A DNA stretch of 64,000 bases from Narthecium ossifragum (Eukaryota; Streptophyta; Magnoliopsida; Dioscoreales; Nartheciaceae). The notes beneath the pieces were generated by a model, which did not search any database, was not told the origin of the DNA, and was given only the letters and a program-made list of their open reading frames with translations. Below are positions 55,075-64,000 of the stretch, piece by piece. The stretch spans positions 2,851,072 through 2,915,071 of the forward strand of contig OY986965.1 of assembly GCA_963920575.1 (NCBI GenBank), written 5' to 3'. The translations under genes and the position numbers were made by a program. Numbering within the stretch: the first letter of the stretch is position 1; every line of letters starts with the position of its first letter.

Positions 55075-58000
55075 ATGGAGGCTTCCAAACCACCAGAGGC
55101 TTCCAAACCACCACCGTCCTCCACCCAATCCCTAGGTATTCTATTCTATTCTCTTCTATTCTCTTGTTTCCCACGTCTCCAATCCTTTCTTAGGGTTTCA
55201 ATGGCTCCTTTTCTTGTTGTTTCTTGGAAGGGAGCGAGTGGAGGCGGGGAAGTGCTTGGGACCTGGCGGCGGTGCCGTATTCCGTCAAAAACTTCGGCAT
55301 CAGCGGGACGGCCGTCGCCTTCGCTACTGGCATCACTCACCCTCTAGGTTTCGATCTAATTTTCCGTTGTCTTTGGCATCTTTTCTCTTGATCGTACTCG
55401 AACTTGGTTATATTGAGTTCATGTTGATGTGGATAAGATGTCCGATCCTGGGATAAAACAGAGTTCTTGCGCCGTAGAAGAACATTTGCGTACCTTTTTC
55501 TTGGCTTTGTCCTTGATGAGTATTTTATGGTGTATCTTTTGAAATGGCAATCTCATGAGGTCGGGCGAAAAGTTCAAGAATACTTGATTCAGTTTTAAAT
55601 CTTCCTGTAAGAGGTTGAGTTTATCTTTCATTTATGGCATGTTGTTTCTTGATTCCTGTGTCTTTGATTTAACTTTTGATTGATCACTTAAATCCAAACA
55701 TTTTGGGTAGTTTTGCTTCTTAAAAGAACTCAAGGCAAGTTAACCTTTGTTTGTAGCCCTTTGATCATGAAGGCTCTACATGGAAATGTTATTGATATGA
55801 CATGTCAATAGCATTACGCTCATAGATGAAAGCACCTCATTGTAAGAGTTGAGTCTCCTTTTCTGTCACTGATGATGAAATGCAACTCAAAGAAGCAAAC
55901 CATGTGATTCATTTTATTCAATGTGTCGCGATCAAAGCTTTATTTGGTAAGATAGAAAACATTTGCAATGCTAATGTTTCTGATCAAGCATGAAATACCT
56001 TTTGTGAAGACTAGTGACAACCCAATTACTAAAATTTGGACATTGAGAAAGACATTCAAAAAGCCAACTTGTTTGATTGACCCCATTACTAAATTTTTGT
56101 TATCTGTTTCCTGTCACTAGTCATTCCATATATTTCAATCACCCAATCATATTAAGTGCTTTCTACGATCGGCCACTGTGATTGCTATTTTGGTAAGAGA
56201 GATTACCTAAGGGGAAGCTATTGTCCTATCCATCTCTATCACCTTTAAAAGTCATAGTTTTGTCCCTCCTTTAACCCTATCACCCTAGTGGAAACTAATT
56301 TCATATCCATCTCTATCATCTTTGCTAATCATACTTTTCTCCCTCCTTCTACCGTAATTCCATAAGGGCTCTATTGTGTTTGTTGGCTTGTGTTTGTGCG
56401 AACCAATTTTATTAGCACATGTTTTTCACACACTTAGGCAAATTGATAGGATTATCTGGTGCATTTTGATAATCTGTGCTGTGAATGTTAAGTCTTTTTT
56501 CTGCCCTTCAATTTACTGGCTATATTCTTGTCCCGGTCATCATATCATTTTCACCTTGTACTAAGTGTATCATACAGGTTTCACTTCATACAAAGTTTGC
56601 TGTTGTCCAAATGTTGGGGCAAAAGCTCCTGCCTGACTATTCTGCTATGTAAATAAGAGATTGCTTCTTAGTTTTGTCTTAGTTTTTAATTTTAATGCAG
56701 ATGTTATGAAGGTTAGACTCCAGATGCAGCTTGTTGGCCAAAGAGGCCATTTGATGGGGATGGTATCTGTGCAACTTCCAGTCATCTTATCAACTGTCAT
56801 TCATTCTTCTATGCTTTCCTCTGAATTCATTGCTGAGAAGTATATGACTACTTGCAGGGAGGAACTTTTGCGCGAATGATAAAGAATGAAGGGCCTGGAG
56901 CACTATATTTGGGATTTGCACCTGCATTGACTAGGTCTTTGCTTTATGGTGGCCTTCGATTAGGCCTGTATGAGCCTTCCAAACATATTTTTGATCTTAT
57001 GTTTAGTTCGACCAATGTTATTGTGAAAATTGCATCAGGTGCATTTTCTGGTGCCATCGCAACAGCATTGACCAATCCAACTGAAGTCCTTAAGGTAGAT
57101 GGTTTACATGTTCGACTCCTTCATTCTTATGATGTCATGATTCCTATGTTAGGCACTATGTTTTTAAACAGGTGCGTTTGCAAATGAACTCAAACTCTAG
57201 AAGGGGACCTGTAAAAGAGATGCAAAAGATTGTGTCTGAAGAGGGAATTAAAGCACTTTGGAAAGGAGTTGGCCCTGCAATGGCTAGGGCCAGTGCACTA
57301 ACTGCATCTCAGCTTGCAACATATGATGAGTCTAAGCAGGTCAGCCAACACTTGCTCTGTAATATCTGTTTCAAATATCAGTTAGTAACCTCATGATTTT
57401 TCCTATTGACTGACAACAAAGTATGCCACATGACTATTAGCAATATACTATTCCTTTTTCCTTCCTACCACTAATTTCACTTCATCTGTCTGTTCCTGAT
57501 GCAGGCTTTGCTTAGGTGGACACATCTTGAAGAAGGTTTTCATTTACATCTCATGTATTGTGAACGCCTGATCACTCATGTTTTGAAATCTATGCAGTGA
57601 CATTATGGTGTTGAGTGGAGAGAGATGCTTTAGAAGCTAACTTCATTAATTCTGTTCCTTATGAAGCTCAAGTGTCATAGCTGGGACTGTTGGGACTCTT
57701 GTAACTGCTCCTGTCGACATGGTTAAAACCCGTCTTATGTTGCAACAAGAGCATAAGGGTGTTGGAAGATATAAAAATGGCTTTCATTGTGGATATCAGG
57801 TAATAAGTGATGTTGATGTAAGTCTATTGTTTTACACTTGCATTTTTTTATACCAATTTCTTTGAGATCTTGCTGTCATTTTTTATTGTCTGTTTGCTTT
57901 TGTTAGTTTATCTGAATACCTGGTAAAGAACAGGATTGGTTCTTTGGTTCTTGCACATGCACCTTCAAAGTCGAAGTATTACACTAGATACCATTAGCTA

Positions 58001-59243
58001 TACTTTTTCATGAGAATCGCTCAAAAGATGTGGATAGCTAAGAAATGATATTTGGACTGTAAAAACACCAACAAAGCTTTAGGTGATTATCAATTTTGCC
58101 CTTATATTTTGAGGTGCAATTTTCAAACAGCGTTTGACTATTTATGCACAAGGAAACCATTGTTTTGGAATTATGAGACCTCTTATATATTATAGTTTCT
58201 GGTGAATCTCCATGGAGGTCTCAATATCATGGGACCTCTCACTTAGTTTTTCTTCCTGTTTTGGTCCCAGGTAATACGTTTGGAAGGCGTCAGGGCACTT
58301 TATAAAGGGTGAGAAAAAAGTTCTTACCTTGTACTACTACATGTTGGTACTAAAACTTAATAATATCAATACAAAGAGCTTTACTAGAATCACGCATGCC
58401 CTAGTCGCTTCGAATCATCCAAGAAATATCTGTTTATTTCTTTCTTGATGTAGAGCTTTGAACTGCGAACTGCAAATCTTGATTTAGTCCTAACATCTTT
58501 TAGTGTAATCAACTGTATTAGCAATTTTAAATTTCGACCTTCACCTCCTCAGCATGTAGCACAGGTTTGACAATGATTATGCTAAGAATGCTTGAGAATA
58601 CTGCATTGCATCTTTCGATGGACATCCCCAGTCTAAAGTTTTGACCTTTGCCTCCTCAGGATGTAGCACAGGGTGAACAGGTTATTATAAGAATGCTTAG
58701 GAAAACTACATTGTATCCTTGGATGTACATCCTTTCCTTGAGATGCTTGCTTCAGACTAGATGTTGAATTGTGATTTTTTGCAGCAGCTTTTCTTTATTT
58801 ACCTGAAGACTTGTATTTCATCAATGAATTGGAAGATTGATTTTAATATCTTTACTTCTTCGAGGTCTATTATAGTTCCTATTTATTGTAGGCTTGCTGC
58901 AAGTAGAAATTCATTTGCCACCACTCCTGCTATTCTTCATGCTTGTCCCTTACATATTATACTATATAACTTAATTATCCTCCATGAAAGCTCCTAAATT
59001 TTTGTTGCATTATTATCATGCTTGTCCTCCCACTTGTGACGTATCTCCTGTAAGTTCTTTCTTAAGTGATTGTTTGGAGTTTCTTTATGAATGTGGGTCA
59101 TCTTTTTCTCATTCTGGAATTTATTTCTTCTCGATACCTGTTTCAGAGGCTTTGCCACTTTTGCAAGATTAGGTCCGCAGACGGTAATCACGTTTCTTGT
59201 GTGCGAGAAGTTGCGAGACCTTGCTGGTATGAAGGCCATCTGA
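55075..59243 (+). CDS. Mitochondrial carrier family protein (UCP/dicarboxylate-carrier-like)
   Basis: Nine exons with matching phases: 55075-55135, 55231-55347, 56701-56762, 56858-57094, 57172-57339, 57505-57554, 57673-57799, 58271-58308, 59147-59243; 957 bases, about 318 residues, normal for the family. Three carrier signatures PX[DE]XX[KR] appear, one per repeat: HPLDVMKVR (about 57-65), NPTEVLKVR and APVDMVKTR. Each repeat carries two membrane helices; the C-terminus reads LGPQTVITFLVCEKLRDLAGM. The N-terminus has a duplicated EASKPP. The protein should sit in the inner mitochondrial membrane and exchange organic anions. The sequence resembles the plant group often labelled uncoupling protein or dicarboxylate carrier; the substrate cannot be read from sequence. 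All splice sites are GT..AG, and no defect is seen. Confidence 0.9.
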
Positions 59244-60458
59244 GATCCAACAATCCAATCTGCTCCAAGTTTTTTTTTTTTTCTCATTCTGGTATGAAGG
59301 CCATAAGGTTACAAAAGATACGCAGTTGAAGATCTCCATCAGTAATCCTAAGAAAACTTTTTATTAGCAACTTTCTAGATGTTTGAAAACAGGGGAGCTA
59401 AATTTACCATATATACGCAATAAAAGATCCTGATCCAACAAATTTTAACGGCCGGTACCAATGGTTTCAGCGGCGGGTAATCGAGCGCCGCTATTGTTTT
59501 AGCGGCGACATCTTCCTGCCGCTACTCTTGCCGTTGAAAGTCTTCGAAAATGGCAAAAGGCAAATGACCTTTAGCGGCGAAAACAATAGCGGCGTGTATT
59601 TTACCGCCGCTAAAACCTTTGGTACGGCCGCTAAAATGTATAGGATGTTGTATTTTTTTTTTTATATATAGCAAATTAATAGCTAGTTTCCCTGTTTTTA
59701 TCCTTCATCTCCTCTCGCGTATGTGATGTTTAAGTGACCAGATAAACTCTGAAAGCTATTTAAGGAAAGATCTGAAAGCTTCTGAACAGGGTTTGTGATT
59801 TCCACATGAACAGCTCGAAGTGGTGGGCTATTATTGAAACTCTGGCACTTCCTGCCTTCTCTGTTCCTCTTTTAGTTGCAATAATACAGTAAGGTAGAGA
59901 GACCAATCACATGAGAATGATATCCTTTAATAGGAGTAATGTATATATGCTTCATAGAACATAACATTAATGCTGCTCACATCCTTGCATGCCCAGTCAT
60001 ATATATATGTTCATAAATACAGATCCATATCTAAATAAGGAGCTACATCATGATACACAAGAGTACATTGCCTTTGGCCACATTTCTCCAAAACCTGATA
60101 GTATCCTGAAAGCTTCTGAGCCTGCTAATGGTAATGGCAAGCAATGCATGGCTGGTTTCTTGTTCAGGACTGCCATTGATATACTCAAACAACAGTGGTG
60201 GCTTAATGCAGCCATTTTTGTGTTACAGAGAGGAACAAGATCACCATTGCATGCGCCACCAGATAGTAAATTTTATTTTATTTTATTTTTACCAGATAGC
60301 ATATGAATATACGATATCTTCCTTGGAAGGGGGATGTCAACCATTGGATCTGGGGTATTTCGAGGGTTTATGGGGTTTGTGATGGGTGGTTTTGGTAATT
60401 TTGGTTTGGATGGTTTGAATGTCTTTATATATATCGTGAATATATAGTATGTATGTAT
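59244..60458. other. Spacer downstream of the carrier gene
   Basis: Contains the AGCGGCG inverted repeat (59445-59640). A frame at 59989-60306 (105 codons) has no recognised motif and no clear start context. (AT)n-rich sequence lies at 60425-60465. Confidence 0.45.
59445..59640. repeat. AGCGGCG inverted-repeat element
   Basis: Left part AACGGCCGGTACCAATGGTT and right part AACCTTTGGTACGGCCGCTA are inverted copies, with TTAGCGGCGA and CGCCGCTATTGTTTT words repeated inside in both orientations. About 200 bases, non-coding; resembles the subterminal repeats of CACTA-type plant transposons, which is a suggestion only. Confidence 0.65.
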
Positions 60459-61955
60459 ATATAGAATTTTTTACGTATTGATACCATTCATGTTCACTTT
60501 TTACATGTCTATACCTAACCATGGTTTTTTTTGCAACCTCCTACCCCTCAGCCAATGAAAAGACCAAATAGCCCTCACTTTTCCCATGACATCATATATG
60601 CCATGCCATGCATTAACTGCTACTGGTGGATAGGATATGGGTTGTGTTATATGGAAAGATAGGAATCAATTAGTTTTTAATGGAAAAGGGGAGATGGTGA
60701 TTACTCTGGCCAAGAAAGTGTGGTGGCTGTCAGATGAGCACCTTCGTTCATCCGGGATCATGAGGTCAGAACCCCACGGACGCGTCAGTGGATAGAAGCT
60801 AGAATAGGGCGACAGTGGGTGCTGTTGGAGTCTCGCATGATGGAAGCTGAGTTGTATACTATTTGGTGTGCGATCAAGTGGGCAGTTTGGGGAAAGGAGA
60901 GTAGTAGTGGAGTCATACTCAAAGTTTGTTGTTGATGTCCTTAAAGGCTTCCGGTTATGGCCAGTGGAAGTGAAAGGGGCTGTTAGGAGGATTTGGGTGG
61001 AAGTGACGAATTTAGAATCTATACTGTTTTTGTTCATCCCCCGCGCTGCTAATTCGGTTGCAGACGGGATTGCTAGCTACTGTAGAATTGGGATGTCCAG
61101 TTTTGTTTGGAACCCTGGAAATGGCGTGTGGCCTTCTGTAGGGTTGTCATAATTTGATGTAATCATGTTTCCCAGTCGTTAGGCTCAACTAATAAATAAA
61201 AAAAACTGCTACTGGTGGAGTGGGTGGTGGAGAGTTGGCGGAAGAGGGCGTTGTTGGAGGCTAGAGATCCGAGACTAGGAGATGAGTTCATGGTGTAAGA
61301 GCTGGAGCTGGTGCTGAAGCTGGAGTTGCTACGATGGAAAACACCTCGTTAACTGTTAATGATGGCAAACACCTTAATAATGCATAATAATAATAATAAA
61401 TACGCATAAAAACACAGTAACTGCTCATGATGAAAAACACCCTAATAGCACATAGAAACTACTTTAACAACACATAAAAACAAGTACGCATAAAAACATC
61501 TTAGTTGCTGACGATGAAAAATACCTTAACAACGTATGGAAAATGCCTTAACAACTTATAAAAACAACAAAAAAAATATGAATAAAAAACACCTTAACAG
61601 CGCGTAGAAACCCACATAACATGTAGGAATAATTCATAGAAATATATTTACATACGGCGGTCTTCTCACGTATTCTTTTGTTTATTTTAAATTTAATAAC
61701 ACCATTAGCCAATAGCACGTTGTCATGTAGAGGCGTCATTAATGTCCATTAATGTCTATGATACACCAGCTGGAAAGTAGCAATTAATGCAAGGCATGGC
61801 ATGTATGATGCCATGGCATGCCATGGGAAATGCCATGGGAAAAGTGGGGCCCATTGGGTCTTTTCATTGGTATGAGGTCACAAGAAGACAAGGCTTACGT
61901 ATAGACATGCAAAAAATAACATAAAAGGTATCAATACACGAAAAATGCTGTATAT
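60459..61955. mobile_element. TIR element with about 170-base arms, interrupted by a LINE
   Basis: The left arm 60459-60621 and right arm 61777-61955 are inverted copies (TGTCTATAC, CCAATGAAAAGACC, ACTTTTCCCATG, GCCATGCCATGCATTAA in the left arm). The interior (about 61220-61770) is non-coding, with repeated AAAACACCTTAACA-type blocks. A LINE fragment is inserted at the inner edge of the left arm. Superfamily and target duplication are undetermined. Confidence 0.65.
60631..61203 (+). mobile_element. 5'-truncated LINE (RNase H end) with 16-base target duplication
   Basis: AACTGCTACTGGTGGA occurs at 60615-60630 and 61204-61219. The insert ends in an A-rich tail (AATAAATAAAAAAA). It encodes, with frameshifts, the RNase H region of a plant non-LTR retrotransposon: WKDRNQLVFNGKGEMVI near 60650, then VVESYSKFVVDVLKG and LFIPRAANSVADGIASY at 60900-61080, ending at TAA/TGA by 61152. 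Reverse transcriptase and endonuclease are missing, so it is dead on arrival. Confidence 0.88.
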
Positions 61956-62947
61956 ATATGTGGATATGTACGCTATATATCTATATGTGCACATAAATTT
62001 TATATAAAAGGGTCATGATTGGGGGTTCATATGTGCTCAATCGATAATTAATTTATCGATATAACGCTACCGATAAATTAGATGAGTCAGCTTCATTGGA
62101 CAAACATCCACCGACTGAGAGTCGATGTGCAACTTACATCACGCGGATATAAGTACATACATACATGAGAGAGAGAGGAGTGGGGTTTGGCGAGTGCGTT
62201 CCAGCTAGTGGGTGGGTGGTACGTATATCACTACTCAATACATTAATGTCATCATGTGACATGTGTGACGTGAGACCAACATTGATTGCTACATGCCTAC
62301 ATCTCCTCGGCTGGCAGCCCATGCTAGAAAAATTTGGATGTTGGATTCTTTTTGAATTTTGAATCTGATGATCTAAGTTTGTTTTATTTTTCTATTATAG
62401 ATACGAAATCCTAATCATGGCTTGCAAGTAAGGACCCCTGATCAGATCAAATCGTCATGGTTTGTAATGAAAACACAAACCAATATATAATGGATCCAAT
62501 CGATAAATTTTTCGCTAAAGCTGTGATTTCCTTGCAATCCACTAACATAGCATTTCCATGATAACACTTTGAAACATAGAGCAATCTGAGTTACAGGGGA
62601 AGACCATGCAGCCCTGTCAGGCTATTATGTATGGCTAGAAACTAGAAAGCTTCATCTCTCTTCTCTGTCAGTATAAGCTGACTTGTGGACTGCATTAATT
62701 GCTACATGGAGATAGATCCATGAAGATTTCACCAATATTTCCTGCCACATCAAGATAACTAAATGGGTGTTCTTGCATCATAGATGAAGTCACAGAACAT
62801 CAACACATTTGCTGAAGAAATGGTATAGCATTCCCATGATAAAACTTGAAGCATTTTATAGGACATGAAGAACAGAGGAAACAGGAGGACACAGAGCCAA
62901 AGCAAGAGGAAAAGCCAACCCAAGTCCACAAAAGAACAGAGACAAAG
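61956..62947. other. Spacer upstream of the last gene's 3' end
   Basis: A short ATTTATCGAT..CTACCGATAAAT inverted motif at about 62040-62080 is reminiscent of the ACCGAT repeat family. No gene is recognised. 62560-62940 probably includes the 3' untranslated region of the minus-strand gene. Confidence 0.4.
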
Positions 62948-63361
62948 CTAAGAATGAACAGTTGGTAGGCTGTACTTGTACCTAGTGGTGGGTGGTGGAA
63001 ACATGGGATGGTGGTGGTGGGCTTGGAGGAAGGACTTCTCCAAATAGCTAAGGGTAGTAGGACAAGGGCTAACCTGCATGAACATATAGTTTGCAGCAAA
63101 CAGCTCTCCAAAGTGTGCACTCCCCTCCTTGAACCTCTTTATAACCTTCCTCACTGCAATTCCCACCAGCTTGACTTTCCTCTTCATTAGTCGCCTCAGT
63201 CCGGCAATGCGCACCCTCGGCTGCCTCCACCTCCGCCTTGGCTTCAGCCACCGCCTGACGCTCACTGCCGGCACCTCCCCCACATGTCCATCCACTTCCT
63301 CTTCAACTGTTGGGACCTTCTTCAGCTTTTGGTAGGAGAACCTGCTGCAAATGGCAGCCAT
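62948..63361 (-). CDS. Small basic conserved plant protein, function unknown
   Basis: 137-codon frame starting ATG at 63359-63361 (MAAICSRFSYQKLKKV). The middle is very basic (RRWLKPRRRWRQPRVRI, LRRLMKRKVK), followed by VIKRFKEGSAHFGELFAANYMFMQV, a pattern I recognise from a family of small plant proteins without a known function (SHFGDLFAGNY-type end). It has no signal peptide or membrane helix. The residues after MQV are His/Pro-rich; a possible GTTAGC donor there means the end could be formed by splicing instead. The gene is on the strand opposite to the rest, so the upstream promoter would lie in 63362-63700. Confidence 0.65.
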   Translation of the reverse strand: MAAICSRFSYQKLKKVPTVEEEVDGHVGEVPAVSVRRWLKPRRRWRQPRVRIAGLRRLMKRKVKLVGIAVRKVIKRFKEGSAHFGELFAANYMFMQVSPCPTTLSYLEKSFLQAHHHHPMFPPPTTRYKYSLPTVHS

Positions 63362-64000
63362 GTTTCTTTCACTGAAGGAATGGGAGGATGGGATCTCAAT
63401 CTCAGATCACTGATATTTGAGCTTCCATTGGGCCATGTTAGAGAGGTGGCTTTGGGGGTGTTAAATGATGGAAGGCTAAAAAAGTATAGTTAGTTGGATG
63501 GCGATCTTCTTGTTTGCATGCGTTCAATACATGAAAGTCATGAATGCAAAGCTACGTAGGACATTCCTAACACCCATCACCTAAAATAAAAGCATATCAA
63601 GATGGATAGTAAATTGGAAGGACAACAAAGTGGTTGAGGGATTTGAGTCAAGAGGGTGGGTGAGGCAAGCAAGAAAGCTTATGCAGAAAACTACATAAAA
63701 GCATCAGTTTAGACATTACATCAGGTAATAAATAGGAATCTACATCAAAGGATCGGTTTAGACATCACATCAGGAGCTAAAAAGAAAGTGACCCTTGTAC
63801 TGCAATAAACAGCTTTTAAGGTAAATTAACAAAGAAAACTACATCAATGAGCGAAGTGTTCCTTTATCAAGCTAACTTACATAGGACCACAGGTTTTATT
63901 TTCCCACTTTTATCCATGTAGCGCACTCCAAAGACATGAATAGAAGAATATAAACTTCTGAGTTTAGGTACATATCTGTAACTAGTTACATAATTCAATT
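63362..64000 (-). other. Upstream region of the last gene
   Basis: Presumed promoter and leader of the minus-strand gene. A block containing CATCAGTTTAGACATTACATCAGG at about 63702 recurs in modified form at about 63748. No other feature was seen. Confidence 0.4.

Noticed and set aside
59989..60306. 105-codon + strand frame as a small gene
   Set aside because: No recognisable motif, no homologous pattern known to me, and it runs into AT-rich sequence; kept only as an unassigned frame in the spacer note.

Overview
The window is nuclear DNA of a flowering plant. It has spliced genes with GT..AG introns, plant-specific families (DnaJ/DUF3444, plant mobile domain), plant LTR retrotransposons with an initiator-Met tRNA primer site, hAT and Tourist-type elements, and pieces of plant receptor-kinase genes. 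It does not look like a grass; I cannot name the species.

Layout. 1-13.8 kb is transposon-rich: a solo LTR with a perfect target duplication, MITEs, a hAT element and the long 5' region of the first gene. 13.9-45.9 kb is a tandem array of four related loci, here called A-D, all on the + strand. A (13896-17138) is an intact DnaJ protein with a zinc-ribbon-like segment and two DUF3444 domains. B (25500-28831) has lost the J domain, which is replaced by a coiled-coil exon. C (30590-37922) joins a plant mobile domain (PMD), the same coiled coil and one DUF3444, and its last exon is split by a young LTR retrotransposon. D (40475-45850) has the coiled coil and four DUF3444 domains; its second half is almost a copy of A, and a short deletion breaks its frame. 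48.3-54.4 kb is a nine-exon gene for a roughly 1286-residue protein with two C-terminal BRCT domains and a cluster of TQ motifs at its N-terminus. 55.1-59.2 kb is a nine-exon mitochondrial carrier gene of about 318 residues. 59.3-62.9 kb is gene-poor, and a small basic plant protein lies on the - strand at 62948-63361.

How it fits together. The 5' region of the BRCT gene (promoter, leader and first introns) has four relatives inside the array, upstream of B (twice), C and D. The array therefore seems to have grown by repeated segmental duplication that joined a BRCT-type 5' end to PMD/coiled-coil exons and then to DUF3444 exons taken from A. Later exchanges deleted the PMD from D and fused A-type sequence to D's end. 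Between A and B lie two TIR elements that carry gene fragments: one holds an FLS2-type receptor-kinase piece with its intron, the other the C-terminus of a small plant protein.

Exon borders were derived by hand from splice signals, reading-frame phase and comparison among copies; none is backed by transcripts.
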